Source: Cunninghamia lanceolata
Lineage: Eukaryota; Streptophyta; Pinopsida; Cupressales; Cupressaceae
Assembly: GCA_027924645.1 (NCBI GenBank)
Contig: BSBN01000047.1
Location: 7,812,001 to 7,876,000 of the forward strand
Reading direction: 5' to 3'
DNA: 64,000 nt
Shown here: positions 45,585 to 56,907 of the stretch, piece by piece
Layout of the letters: each line of letters opens with the position of its first letter
How positions within the stretch are numbered: the first letter of the stretch is position 1
Program-made: the position numbers and the translations under genes
The notes under the pieces: generated by a model
What the model saw: the letters and a program-made list of their open reading frames with translations, nothing else
The model's database searches: none
What the model was told of the DNA's origin: nothing

Positions 45585-46310
45585 CTAATGCTCACATAAA
45601 CACTGCAATACCTGACGCAAATGGTCCACATGTTCCTCCTCGGTCTGTGAATAAATCAAAATGTCATCTAGAAATATGATCACAAACCGCTCCAAGTAAG
45701 TGCAGAACACCCCGTTCATGAGACTCATGAACACTGCAGGGGCGTTCGTCAATCTGAAAGGTACCACTGTAAATTCATAATGGCCATATCTGGTTCGGAA
45801 AGCAGTTTTGTGAATATCTGCCTCTGTGTTTCGTAATTGGTGATACCCAGATTTAAGATCAATCTGTGAAAACACTCTGGCTCCCTGCATTTGGTCAAAG
45901 AGATCGTCAATCCTCAACAGAGGATATCGGTTCCTCACCGTCACTTTGTTCAACTGCCTGTAGTCCATGCATAACTGAAGAGATCCATCCTTCTTTACGA
46001 AGATAACTGGTGCGCCCCATGGTGAAACACTCAGTCGGATGTGTCCCTTCTCTAATAATTCTTCTAACTGTAGTTTAAGCTCTGTAAGAGCATGTGTAGT
46101 CATTCTATAAGGTGCACGAGATACTAGTTCTGACCCTAGTACTAAATCGATATGGAAATCAACTTCTCTGCGTGGAGGCATACCAGGTAACTCTGGTGGA
46201 AAAACATCTGCAAATTCTCTCAGGATAGGGTGATCATCTAATGTAGTCTCAGGTTCATCTTCTGATCTATCACTGACTATGATAGCAAACATCTGACAAC
46301 CCTTCCGCAT
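45585..46310 (-). pseudogene. G2 reverse transcriptase
   Basis: A 241-codon open stretch with nearly all RT blocks: [36 protein letters not shown], the LKSGYHQL block, [10 protein letters not shown] (normally PFGLTNAP) and the catalytic FLDDILIYS (near 45655). It closes at 45585 just after LCEH, where the RT palm/thumb coding continues in another frame ([15 protein letters not shown] at 45564). Confidence 0.85.
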
Positions 46311-46325
46311 GCAACGCTTAAGTTG

Positions 46326-46906
46326 CTAAGTGGATATCATACGAGAAGTCGTGGGCTTCTGTATGCCCACTATCTCGACCGGTGTGCCATGATCATTTAT
46401 GCAACTAATCATCCTTTGGCGGCAATCTAGCTTGGCTTTATGAGCCGCAAGCCAGTCCATACCAAGAACTACGCCGTAGGACCCTAATGGCATCACCCTA
46501 AGATCCCATGTTGTAATGAATGAACCCAAGGAAACTTAACAATTTCTAACAATGGTATCAACTGACATCCTGGCTCCAGAGGCCAACTCGACCTCCCACC
46601 TAATGTCTTGCCTAGAAGCCACTAGCCTGCAACATCCCCACTAACAATGTAGATATAAAGGAGTCGGTATCTCTGGAGTCAAAAAGGATAGAGATGGGAG
46701 ATTCTAGAATCATACCTGCTGTCTCAATAACTGAAGCCAGAAAATCAACCTGGCAGTTGTCAACCGCTGCAAACATACAGTGGGATTTACCCACATCACC
46801 CACAGTCTGCTTGGATCTTCCTGCACGTTGCTGTCCTCCTGCAGTAAAGCCCTGTGGGTACTCTCTAGCTATGTGTCCAGCTTCACCACAAGTATAACAA
46901 GGTCCC
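46326..46906 (-). pseudogene. G2 zinc knuckle and protease, cut by G3
   Basis: Reads CYTCGEAGHIAREYP (the last Cys of the knuckle is Tyr), a linker, then LFDSRDTDSFIS, where a working protease would have D-[ST]-G, and further on GMDWLAAHKAKLDC. The knuckle lies only a few codons from the G3 insertion point (46907). The gag part continues at 54932. Confidence 0.78.
46902..46906. repeat. G3 target-site duplication, left
   Basis: GTCCC, repeated at 54927-54931. Confidence 0.92.
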
Positions 46907-47461
46907 TGATGCAGAGTGGAACGCAACGGAGGCTAACTAACAGGAAGGAGTAGCCAACAATACAAACAGCATGATAAAATTCTCTATCGGCTGAACGTCA
47001 TCATCATATTTCCTAGAGACACCAACAGCATCATCACATTTCAACAGCATCATCATATTTCGGATGATCGCAAATATCCTCCTGTCGACTACTATTTACC
47101 TCCTCCGTTTGTCGCCTATCATCATCATCATGATAATCAACGGGCGCAAACATCCTCCGGTTGCACTGTTCATCGGGTGCCAAATACAAGCGGCATCATC
47201 ATGATATTCAATATCACCTTCGTCAGCAGGATATCCAAATATCCGGTTGCTCCAAATATCCTGATGACGTTGCACTTCAACAACTTGCCTTCGATGCTCC
47301 ACTGCCCGACGATACAAGCAACAGCATCATGATATTGTTCATCCGGTTCCTCGAAACCTCCTGATGATGCTAATACAACTTCCTGCCTACGCCGATACCT
47401 TACCACTTAGTGACAACAGGATAAACTCGCATTGAGGGATTTCTTAATATCCTGATGACGA

Positions 47462-47491
47462 TGACGTCATATCCTGATGACGATGACGTCA
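47462..47491. promoter_or_regulatory. Two TGACGTCA palindromes 22 bp apart
   Basis: Exact TGACGTCA at 47462-47469 and 47484-47491, within a 22-bp tandem repeat (cctgatgacgatgacgtca). TGACG pairs at about this spacing are known bZIP (as-1/ocs-type) enhancer sites in plants. The same pair is in the other LTR. Confidence 0.6.
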
Positions 47492-48260
47492 CACATCATC
47501 CTGATGAACTCTTCAACACTTAGCCAAAAAAACTTAACTTTCACACCCGCATCCGTTAGCGATATGCGGATGGTGAATTTCCCCGAGAGATGATCCTGAC
47601 TGCGATATATACACTGAGTATATATCCAACTCAAAACATCATGATGCACTTGCAACATGCAAACTTCGACAACTTCATGACCCGATCCTAATGGTGATGG
47701 ATTTGCAGATGATAATGCGGCTCGTTCCGACTGGGAACGCACATGCAGACTCCTGTGTATCCTTCCACTGCATGTAAGCACTCCGAACCGCTCTATTTCA
47801 CAAAGATCATGTGACGACCGGGCCGGATCACCTTCAAACCAAAATCTAACAACTTATCTTCTAGACCTAGCACATGAGGATGCTAGGCTGACTCACAGCA
47901 TGCTCCTAACTGATCTCCTGAACAATGCAATGCATAAACAGAAAACACAAATGCAAACTAAACTATGGTACAGGACCATTCCACCGATTTGCAGGATCAA
48001 CCGGTGGAAGGGTTGAAAGTGCCCATTAACTTGCAAACAGAAAAGGAAATCAACACAGATACAACCAGATAATGCAAAAGATGAGATCTTATTCAATTGA
48101 AATTCAATGGCCTGAATACAGCTTCACAATGTCTGAACTGCTCTCCTGAATCTCAACTCAACACAACACCAGTACATCTAGCAACATCAATATTAATCTC
48201 AATAATCAATCTGAACTATCAATATGAACTCAATGTATCTAAACCCTAACAGATCGAAGG

Positions 48261-48268
48261 TATATATA
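48261..48268 (-). promoter_or_regulatory. TATA box of the G3 LTR
   Basis: TATATATA, about 290 bases into the LTR as read on the minus strand. It matches the place of the TATA box in the old copy (628-636). The second LTR has it at about 54633. Confidence 0.5.
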
Positions 48269-48481
48269 ACAAATCCTTCGAGTACTACCAACTTCACTTC
48301 CCAGCGGCTGGGAGCTTCCAAGCGGCTGGGAGAGAGGACAACTCAGACTATCTTATCCTGATTTCTAACTGCCTACACATACTCCTAGGCTGAACTAATA
48401 CATAGCATCGGTCCAATGGACCTTATTACATGAGAAAGTCAAACATACTAAAAATAGACTATCCTGTCATCATGCTGATAA

Positions 48482-51400
48482 TTATCCTACATCCTGATCA
48501 TGTATGTCATCATGCGGACCTATATCCTGATCATGTACGGGTGCTCCTGCACCATACTCCCCAAAAGAAGAAATCTCAAGTCCACTTGAGATGAGAGTAT
48601 CAAGGTCGGCACCATGCTTCTGTATCTGTTCTGCAGTCATCCATACGGCTTCAGAGTTCGGCTGTCCCTTCCAAGAGACGAGGTATTCCAAGTACTTCTT
48701 GTTCCTAGTCTGTTTGACCACTCTAGTGTCCAAAATCTGCTGTATCTGTGGAGGATCATGTTGAGGAATGTCTTCAGCAACTGTATCCTGTAGAATATCC
48801 TGATCTGCATCTGGATTAGCCTTGTAGGGAGTTAAGTCACATATATTGAAGATAGGAGATAAACCAAGATCAGGTGGGAGTTGGATCTCATAAGCATTCT
48901 GTCCATGCTTTTGCAAAATCTGACATGGTCCAACTTTCTTTTGCATGAGCTTAGTATACTTCCCCTTAGGAAGCCTGTCTTTCTTCAAGTGAACCCAAAC
49001 CAAATCTCCAACAGCAAATTGAACATCCTTCTTCGTCTTATCAGCATATTCCTTATACTTTAATGTGGTTTGCTGGAGTTGGGTCTTAACCTGATCATGA
49101 ACTTCTTTGATTGCTTCAGCAAAAGCTTCTCCATCTGCACTAACAGGATCTGCTGTAGGTAGCTCTCGCAACTCTAAAATACCTCTGGGATGCATTCCAT
49201 ACACTACCTGAAAAGGCGATTTTCCTGTGCTCCTGTTGACAGTATCATTATATGAAAACTCAGCTTGAGACAGAATATTGTCCCACTTCTCTCCATGCTG
49301 TTTTGTCAAGCATCTAAGTAGATTCCCCAAGGAACGGTTCACAACCTCAGTTTGTCCATCCGTTTGAGGATGATATGCAGAGGAAAAAGACAAATTGGTT
49401 CCCAGCTTCCTCCATAGGGTTCTCCAAAAGTGACCCACAAACTTCACATCCCTGTCTGAAACTATGCTCAAAGGCAATCCATGAATTCTGACAATTTCCC
49501 TGAAGAATAAATCTGCAATATATGAGGCATCTACAGTGGTTTTGCATGGCAAGAAATGTGCCATTTTACTGAACCTGTCCACTACAACAAAGACACTGTC
49601 AAATCCTCTCCTGGTCCTTGGTAAACCCAAAACAAAATCCATACTGATGCTTTCCCATGGTCTGGAAGGAATGGGTAAGGGCTGATATAACCCTGCATTA
49701 GTTGACCTGCCTTTAGCCTTCTGACAAATTACACAGGTTTCTACAAATTTCCTGACATCTGACTGCAACTTAGGCCAGAAATAATGCCTCTTGACCAGAT
49801 CAAGAGTCTTGTCTAGACCAAAATGACCTGCCATGGCTCCACAATGTTTCTCCTTGATTATATTCAACCTCATAGAACACCTTGGGATACACAACTGTCC
49901 ACCCTTGAACAACAATCCATCCTGGATCAGGAATTCAGAGAACTCAGCATGGTATCTCTCCCCAAAAGAAGTACAGACCTGATATATTTCTCCAAAATCA
50001 TCATCAGACTCATACATGGTCTTGAGTGAATCAATACCAACACTCTCTAACTGAATCTGATTGACTGTGAGAACTCTTCTACTCAAAGCATCTGCAACTT
50101 TGTTTTTGACCCCTTTCTTATGCTTCAAGGTAAAAGTGAAAGCCTGTAAGGTCTCTACCCATTTCATATGTCTGTGGTTCAGCTTCTCCTGACTGTTGAT
50201 GAAACTCAAAGCCTGGTTGTCTGTGAAAACTATGAACTCCTTTGGCAGCAGGTAATGCCTCCATTTCTTTAGGGACTGAACTAAAGCATACATTTCCAGA
50301 TCATATGATGAATACCTTTTCTTAGCATCATTGAGCTTTTCACTGAAAAATGCAATTGGTCTACCCTCTTGACTGAGTACTGCTCCAATGGCCATGTGAC
50401 TGGCATCACACTCTACCTGAAAGATCTTGTTAAAATCTGGAAGTGCAAGGACTGGCTGCTGTGCCACCTTCCTCTTCAATGCCTCAAAGGAATCATCTGC
50501 TCCTTGAGTCCAAACAAACATGCACTTCTGTCCTCCTTTTATGGTATCCAACATGGGTGCACAAATATGACTGAACCCTCTGATGAACTTTCTATAGAAG
50601 GTTGCTAACCCATGGAAACTTCTGACTTCATTCATGGTCTGTGGAGTTGGCCAATTCAATATGGCACTCACCTTCTCCTTATCCATCTGCAGCTTTCCTG
50701 GTGAGATGACAAAACCTAAATAGGTGATCTCCTGTTTCATGAACAGACACTTGTCCAAGTTTATCATCAGCTTCTCTTCATGTAGCCTCTTGAGAACCAG
50801 ATCTATATGCCTGAGATGTTCTTCTCTGGTGTTACTGAAAATCAGAATGTCATCTAAATAGACTATGACAAACTTACCAATGAATTCCTTCAGAACCTCA
50901 TTCATCAGCCGCATGAAAGTACTAGGGGCATTAGACAAACCAAATGGCATAACCTTCCATTCATACAACCCTTCATTTGTTTTGAATGCTGTCTTCCACT
51001 CATCACCTGGTCTAATCCTGATCTGATGGTACCCACTCTTCAAGTCTATTTTTGTAAAGTACTTAGCATTTCCCAAACAATCAAGTAAATCCTCAATTCT
51101 GGGGATTGGAAACCTATACCTGATTGTAATCTTGTTGATGGCTCTGGAATCTGTGCAAAGCCTCCAAGTGCCTTCCTTCTTAGGTGCTAGTACAGCTGGT
51201 ACTGCACATGGACTCAGACTCTTCCCAATCAGACCTGAATTCATCAATTCTTCAATCTGCCTGGCTACTTCTGCATTCTGTTCTGGGGTAAGCTTATAAG
51301 CTGCTTTATTTGGAAGTGTAGACCCTGGAATCAAGTCTATGCAATGACTGATATCTCTGACAGGTGGTAGGGATCTTGGCATTCCCTCTGAGATAACACC

Positions 51401-53230
51401 TTTGTACTTATCCAATAACTCTTGGACAGCTGGGTCTATCAACCTTGGCTTCTTCTCTTTCTTGGCTTCTTGCTGTTGTTTCTTACTCACACTCAGACAT
51501 GGGATTAGGGCATATGCAACTGCACCTTCTGCTGCTACTTCTTTCATGAACTGTTTGCCTTCCATCAGCATGACCTTCACTTCTTTGCCTTTAGACTTCT
51601 CCTCTTTCTCCTTCAATGGGAATAACGTTACTTCTTTACCATCTTTAGTGATTTTATAGGTGTTTTTAACACCATCATGCTGTGCCTTCAGATCATACTG
51701 CCATGGTCTACCAAACAAAAGGTTGCAAGCATCCATCTTGGTGATATCAAACAACAACTTATCCTTATATCCACCAATCTGAAACTCTACCCAAGCCTGC
51801 TCTTCTACAGTGGTCTGCTGACCTTGAGTAAGCCATGAGACTTTATATGGAGCTGGGTGAGGCAATCTCCTAAGCTTCAGCTTCACCACCATCTCTTCAG
51901 ACACAAAGTTCTCAGTAGAACCAGAATCAATCAAAACTTTACAAGCCTTACCTCCTGCTTTGCAAGTGGTTCTGAAAAGAGACTTTCTCTGAGGGGCTTC
52001 TTTATCAGGTACCTTCATGGTAGTCACTGTTCTTCTCATCATCAGGGACTCTCCATTTTCTGGATATCCATAATTCTCAGGACCATTCACACTCTGAAAT
52101 TCATTAGAGCTTGTCCTACTTTGATTATCAGGTTCATTGACCAGATTTGTCCTCCTTTCTCCTGCTGAGCTTGTGGCCTTGTCTGGACATCTGCTGGCTA
52201 TATGGCCTTCTTTGTTACAGTTGTAACACCTGATGGATCCTCTGCCCTGGGATCTTCCTCTGAAGGGTCTTCTACCTCTGAAGTTTCCTTGCTGGCTGAA
52301 ATTCTCTCTCTGATTCTGACTATTGTTGCCCTTGCTATTGTCTTGACTGGACTCTCCTTGGTATCCCTGTCCATGTCCTCTGCCTCTGAAAGGACTTCTT
52401 CCACCTCTTTGTTGTCTTCCTCTTCCTCTATTGTTTTGATCTTGTTTTCTCTTCAGCTTTTCTTCCACTTTCAATGCCAACTGAAAGCTTTTCTGCACTG
52501 TATCTGGGTTATGCAGACTGAGATCTTCCTGAATATTAAACCTTAATCCATTAAGGTATCTGGCTACCTTTTCCTCTTCACTTTCTTTCACCTTTGTCTT
52601 CATACAGAGTTTCATGAACTCTTCTGTATATGAGCTGACATCTAGCTCCTTCTGCTTCAGGTTCTGCTTCCTCTTGTGTAACTGGATACTGTAATCCAAA
52701 GGAATATAAGCCTCCTTTACCAATTCCATCATCTTCTTCCATGTGGCAACTCTACGTTTTCCCTCCTGCACTCTATCATCCTGAACAAAGTTCCACCATG
52801 TCAAGGCAGCTTCTTTCATCTTTGACTGTGCTATCTTCACTCTCTGCTGTTCTGGTATCTCCTCTGTCACAAAGAAATTGTTCAAACAATCTATCCATTC
52901 CATTACTGAATCAGGGTCCATCTTACCTGTAAATACTGGCAAATCCAGCTTCACATCCATGGTTCTCCTCTCCATGGCCTTGAGGGCGTTCAACAGCGGT
53001 CTCTGGTCTGCAGGAACGACCTCCTCGCTCCAATTAGGGATCTCTTCTTCTTCCCTATCATCTTCTCTACCAGAACCTACTCTGCTCCTCAACTTTGCTA
53101 ACTCATCTTTCAACTCCTGATTCTGAGCCTTCACGGCCTTGCTTTCTGCAATCTGTTTCTTCACCAGAACTGCCAACTCAGCGTTGGTCATCCTTGCTGG
53201 AACCTCAGATGTTCCTTCTTCGTCTGACAT
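48482..53230 (-). CDS. G3 gag-pol polyprotein with chromodomain, 1582 residues, intact
   Basis: One frame encodes all functions. A coiled-coil N-terminus (about 10-55) precedes the gag domain (about 90-260), an Arg/Gly/Gln-rich basic stretch and the CCHC knuckle CYNCNKEGHIASRC (residue 335 on). Protease has LIDSGSTENF (Asp about 435). RT has YLDDILIFS with the Asp pair at 793-794. RNase H has ECDASHMAIGAVL (Asp 942). Integrase has a zinc-binding part (HFGLDKT ... CVICQKAKG), then Asp 1198, Asp 1259 and Glu 1295, a D-60-D-35-E core. A chromodomain follows at about 1497-1545 (KKYLEYLVSWKGQ). The last 24 residues are encoded inside the LTR. Start MSDEEGTSEVPAR lies 33 bases after the primer site. 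The lineage is a chromovirus, perhaps Galadriel- or Reina-like. Confidence 0.95.
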   Translation of the reverse strand: MSDEEGTSEVPARMTNAELAVLVKKQIAESKAVKAQNQELKDELAKLRSRVGSGREDDREEEEIPNWSEEVVPADQRPLLNALKAMERRTMDVKLDLPVFTGKMDPDSVMEWIDCLNNFFVTEEIPEQQRVKIAQSKMKEAALTWWNFVQDDRVQEGKRRVATWKKMMELVKEAYIPLDYSIQLHKRKQNLKQKELDVSSYTEEFMKLCMKTKVKESEEEKVARYLNGLRFNIQEDLSLHNPDTVQKSFQLALKVEEKLKRKQDQNNRGRGRQQRGGRSPFRGRGHGQGYQGESSQDNSKGNNSQNQRENFSQQGNFRGRRPFRGRSQGRGSIRCYNCNKEGHIASRCPDKATSSAGERRTNLVNEPDNQSRTSSNEFQSVNGPENYGYPENGESLMMRRTVTTMKVPDKEAPQRKSLFRTTCKAGGKACKVLIDSGSTENFVSEEMVVKLKLRRLPHPAPYKVSWLTQGQQTTVEEQAWVEFQIGGYKDKLLFDITKMDACNLLFGRPWQYDLKAQHDGVKNTYKITKDGKEVTLFPLKEKEEKSKGKEVKVMLMEGKQFMKEVAAEGAVAYALIPCLSVSKKQQQEAKKEKKPRLIDPAVQELLDKYKGVISEGMPRSLPPVRDISHCIDLIPGSTLPNKAAYKLTPEQNAEVARQIEELMNSGLIGKSLSPCAVPAVLAPKKEGTWRLCTDSRAINKITIRYRFPIPRIEDLLDCLGNAKYFTKIDLKSGYHQIRIRPGDEWKTAFKTNEGLYEWKVMPFGLSNAPSTFMRLMNEVLKEFIGKFVIVYLDDILIFSNTREEHLRHIDLVLKRLHEEKLMINLDKCLFMKQEITYLGFVISPGKLQMDKEKVSAILNWPTPQTMNEVRSFHGLATFYRKFIRGFSHICAPMLDTIKGGQKCMFVWTQGADDSFEALKRKVAQQPVLALPDFNKIFQVECDASHMAIGAVLSQEGRPIAFFSEKLNDAKKRYSSYDLEMYALVQSLKKWRHYLLPKEFIVFTDNQALSFINSQEKLNHRHMKWVETLQAFTFTLKHKKGVKNKVADALSRRVLTVNQIQLESVGIDSLKTMYESDDDFGEIYQVCTSFGERYHAEFSEFLIQDGLLFKGGQLCIPRCSMRLNIIKEKHCGAMAGHFGLDKTLDLVKRHYFWPKLQSDVRKFVETCVICQKAKGRSTNAGLYQPLPIPSRPWESISMDFVLGLPRTRRGFDSVFVVVDRFSKMAHFLPCKTTVDASYIADLFFREIVRIHGLPLSIVSDRDVKFVGHFWRTLWRKLGTNLSFSSAYHPQTDGQTEVVNRSLGNLLRCLTKQHGEKWDNILSQAEFSYNDTVNRSTGKSPFQVVYGMHPRGILELRELPTADPVSADGEAFAEAIKEVHDQVKTQLQQTTLKYKEYADKTKKDVQFAVGDLVWVHLKKDRLPKGKYTKLMQKKVGPCQILQKHGQNAYEIQLPPDLGLSPIFNICDLTPYKANPDADQDILQDTVAEDIPQHDPPQIQQILDTRVVKQTRNKKYLEYLVSWKGQPNSEAVWMTAEQIQKHGADLDTLISSGLEISSFGEYGAGAPVHDQDIGPHDDIHDQDVG
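48555..48570 (-). other. G3 polypurine tract (within the gag-pol ORF)
   Basis: The minus strand reads cttcttttggggagta directly before the LTR. It is translated as part of the polyprotein. Confidence 0.7.
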
Positions 53231-53262
53231 CCTGCTTATCCTTTCCAGAAGATCCTAACCTT

Positions 53263-53275
53263 TGCTCTGATACCA
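53263..53275 (-). other. G3 primer binding site (tRNA-iMet)
   Basis: The plus strand reads tgctctgatacca, the complement of TGGTATCAGAGCA, three bases inside the 5' LTR. Confidence 0.9.
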
Positions 53276-53278
53276 CTA

Positions 53279-54926
53279 TGATGCAGAGTGGAACGCAACG
53301 GAGGCTAACTAACAGGAAGGAGTAGCCAACAATACAAACAGCATGATAAAATTCTCTATCGGCTGAACGTCATCATCATATTTCCTAGAGACACCAACAG
53401 CATCATCACATTTCAACAGCATCATCATATTTCAGATGATCGCAAATATCCTCCTGTCGACTACTATTTACCTCCTCCGTTTGTCGCCTATCATCATCAT
53501 CATGATAATCAACGGGCGCAAACATCCTCCGGTTGCACTGTTCATCGGGTGCCAAATACAAGCGGCATCATCATGATATTCAATATCACCTTCGTCAGCA
53601 GGATATCCAAATATCCGGTTGCTCCAAATATCCTAATGACGTTGCACTTCAACAACTTGCCTTCGATGCTCCACTGCCCGACGATACAAGCAACAGCATC
53701 ATGATATTGTTCATCCGGTTCCTCGAAACCTCCTGATGATGCTAATACAACTTCCTGCCTACGCCGATACCTTACCACTTAGTGACAACAGGATAAACTC
53801 GCATTGAGGGATTTCTTAATATCCTGATGACGATGACGTCATATCCTGATGACGATGACGTCACACATTATCCTGATGAACTCTTCAACACTTAGCCAAA
53901 AAAACTTAACTTTCACACCCGCATCCGTTAGCGATATGCGGATGGTGAATTTCCCCGAGAGATGATCCTGACTGCGATATATACACTGAGTATATATCCA
54001 ACTCAAAACATCATGATGCACTTGCAACATGCAAACTTCGACAACTTCATGACCCGATCCTAATGGCGATGGATTCGCAGATGATGATGCGGCTCGTTCC
54101 GACTGGGAATGCACATGCAGACTCCTGTGTATCCTTCCACTGCATGTAAGCACTCCGAACCGCTCTATTTCACAAAGATCATGTGACGACCGGGCCGGAT
54201 CACCTTCAAACCAAAATCTAACAACTTATCTTCTAGACCTAGCACATGAGGATGCTAGGCTGACTCACAGCATGCTCCTAACTGATCTCCTGAACAATGC
54301 AATGCATAAACAGAAAACACAAATGCAAACTAAACTATGGTACAGGACCATTCCACCGATTTGCAGGATCAACCGGTGGAAGGGTTGAAAGTGCCCATTA
54401 ACTTGCAAACAGAAAAGGAAATCAACACAGATACAACCAGATAATGCAAAAGATGAGATCTTATTCAATTGAAATTCAATGGCCTGAATACAGCTTCACA
54501 ATGTCTGAACTGCTCTCCTGAATCTCAACTCAACACAACACCAGTACATCTAGCAACATCAATATCAATCTCAATAATCAATCTGAACTATCAATATGAA
54601 CTCAATGTATCTAAACCCTAACAGATCGAAGGTATATATAACAAATCCTTCGAGTACTACCAACTTCACTTCCCAGCGGCTGGGAGCTTCCAAGCAGCTG
54701 GGAGAGAGGACAACTCAGACTATCTTATCCCGATTTCTAACTGCCTACACATACTCCTAGGCTGAACTAATACATAGCATCGGTCCAATGGACCTTATTA
54801 CATGAGAAAGTCAAACATACTAAAAATAGACTATCCTGTCATCATGCTGATAATTATCCTACATCCTGATCATGTATGTCATCATGCAGACCTATATCCT
54901 GATCATGTACGGGTGCTCCTGCACCA
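53279..54926 (-). repeat. G3 5' LTR
   Basis: 1648 bp, the partner of 46907-48554. TGACGTCA pair at 53834-53841 and 53856-53863. Confidence 0.94.
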
Positions 54927-54931
54927 GTCCC
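54927..54931. repeat. G3 target-site duplication, right
   Basis: GTCCC, identical to 46902-46906. Confidence 0.92.
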
Positions 54932-56329
54932 TTAACCTATATAGTTTGAGTCCAACTCGACTGCTGCTGTCTTGTTCTACCAGTAGACCCCTGTGAACCC
55001 CTATACGACTGCTGCGGCCTCGCGGGTCCCACAGGTGGTCCCTGTTGTCTCTGATCTCTATGCGGGCCCTGCTGCTACCAACCTCTATTATTTCCCCCAA
55101 TTGACTTCTGTTGTGTTCTAGCTTTCTGTTGCTGTTGTGACTGTTGTTGTTGTGGGGGCCTAGGTGGTAATGGTGCTGAACTGTATCCTCCTCTAGGGGG
55201 TGGCTGTGTTGGCCTATGGAAATTCTATTGATGCTACTGTTGTCCCTGATCCTGGAACTGAGGGCAAGAACTCTGCCCCCATCCCTGAATCTCCTCAGCA
55301 ATATAAGCCTTCTCGGCAACATCACTCAAAGTCTAAGGATCTGCCATTCGAACAGGTCCTGCTATACCGTGGTTTAGTCCTCTGATAAACTTATGCACCA
55401 GGAGTTTCTCATCATGGAGATACTCTGCATATCTGGATAACTCTGTAAACTTACTCTCATACTATGCCACTGAGAGTCCCCTCTGCTGTAGGTCATGAAA
55501 CTTGTCTATACGACGCTATCTGTAATGGTTTGATAGATATCACGCATTGAAGCGCTCAATAAAGGTCTCCCATGAGAGGGTGTCTAAGGAAAGGCTACGC
55601 TTGCACTCCTCAATGCGCCACCAGGTAGCTGCTGCATCTCGTAATAAGTGTACTGCCACATGGGCCTTCGTGTTGCCTGCGTATGGACGCAACGCAAAGC
55701 ACCTGTTCAAACTGATAAGCCAGGCCTCTTCCTTAGCTCCCTCTATAGTTCCAATGAAAGTAGGAGGGTTCAACCTCATTATGTCCCTAATGGGATCTCC
55801 TCTATCACTACACCCCCTGATGGGCTCATCTGCCTGATAATCATAAGGCCTGGGACCAAATTGCTCTACTCGCGTTGTCTCGTCATGCCTGGCATGATGT
55901 GTGGGGCTCCTGCTACGAGCCCTATCAGCCAAAGCAACCTCCTCTATATCCGGAAACTTGACATAAGGCTCCACACGTGGTACCCCTTGTGGCTCAACAT
56001 GAGACTCAGCTCGTGGCTCCACGCATGGCTCCTCTCGCGGAACATCGTGGGGCTCGACACATGGCTCTACGCGCGGCTCAACTACAGCTGGTGGAAGCCT
56101 ATCTAAGATACCCTGTAAGGCCTGTAATATTTGTGGTCCCATGTCTGGTGGGGCTAGTGGTGCCTGCGGTTCCTGAGGAACTGGTTGTGCCTGTAGAACT
56201 AGCTGAACCTGTGGAACTGGCTATTCTGGTGGGACTGGCTGATCCGGTCCCACAGTTGAAGAATCAGTGTACACCTTGGTGACTGGAGTGCGGTGAGACA
56301 GTGTTTGCTGAACACGTCTGGGAGGCATC
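54932..56329 (-). pseudogene. G2 gag, broken
   Basis: Starts MPPRRVQQTLSHRTP at 56329. An early stop (about 56223) precedes a Val/Glu/Pro repeat region (VEPRVEPCVEPHDVPREEP-like, 56080-55960), probably disordered. The capsid domain follows: IMRLNPPTFIGTIEGAKEEAWL and HLLRDAAATWWRIEECKRS (55780-55600). After stops near 55535 and 55470 come HDEKLLVHKFIRGL and a Gln/Pro/Arg-rich tail that runs to the G3 insertion. The knuckle that should follow is on the far side of G3 (46906). Confidence 0.82.
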
Positions 56330-56410
56330 CTACAAGATGAGGTAATCTCTAGTCAGTTTGGTCGCAAAAGTGATAATGTGCCTAAACAAGCCAGTGTTTT
56401 TAAATGACTA

Positions 56411-56423
56411 GGCTCTGATACCA
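56411..56423 (-). other. G2 primer binding site (tRNA-iMet)
   Basis: The plus strand reads ggctctgatacca, the complement of TGGTATCAGAGCC, two bases inside the right LTR. Confidence 0.88.
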
Positions 56424-56425
56424 AA

Positions 56426-56907
56426 TGTCATGCCCACATTTCACATGCAATCACAACACACATACACGCATGTCATGTTCACATGTGACATGTGGCCATG
56501 ATACGAACTATCAAAAATTTTCCCTTCTTACTTTAAATTTTTCCCTCGCACGCATAAGCGTGCTCGAATGCATATGTTTAAGTTGTCATTGTTACTCTTT
56601 TATTGGAATAATTTCACATATGTGAACACTCACTTTACTGGTCCTACAATTTGCTTGAATGGTGTTCCCTACGTTTATTAATTGACTGGCCTCTATTGGC
56701 TTCCTCAGTACATTAAATACTGCCTCGCATTAATTGTTTACTCCTCTAACCATATGATTTAAATAGTTTCCTAGTTCGCTCGTCTATTTACTTTTGTACA
56801 TTATTTATTTATTTATTTAAATCTAATATGTTAATTTTATTTTCATTACTTTGGTAATTCATTTGGAAAAATACTAATTACGAAGTCACAATTTCTTTAC
56901 AATGAAC
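56426..56907 (-). repeat. G2 5' LTR, first 482 bp
   Basis: Aligns without net gaps to 39260-39741. Interrupted by C2, it resumes at 63993-64000 and continues past the window. Confidence 0.9.
56903..56907. repeat. C2 target-site duplication, left
   Basis: TGAAC, repeated at 63993-63997. Confidence 0.92.

Larger units (their letters stand above)
46907..48554 (-). repeat. G3 3' LTR
   Basis: 1648 bp, plus strand TGATGCAGAG ... CCTGCACCA. Contains a CATCAT-rich stretch (46990-47060), paired TGACGTCA sites (47462-47491), TATATATA (48261) and the last 24 codons of gag-pol. Confidence 0.94.
46907..54926 (-). mobile_element. G3: intact chromovirus (Ty3/Gypsy), 8.0 kb
   Basis: Two LTRs of exactly 1648 bp with TG/CA ends, a perfect GTCCC target duplication, a tRNA-iMet primer site, a purine tract and one uninterrupted gag-pol ORF with a C-terminal chromodomain. 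I count about 11 LTR-to-LTR substitutions (about 0.7%) and no indels, so it is recent and could be autonomous. It sits inside the gag-pol of G2. The first 1865 bases of the window are an old relative. Confidence 0.95.

Noticed and set aside
47096..48096. ORFs repeated at 53542-54468
   Set aside because: They are in the G3 LTR pair; repetition reflects LTR identity, not genes.
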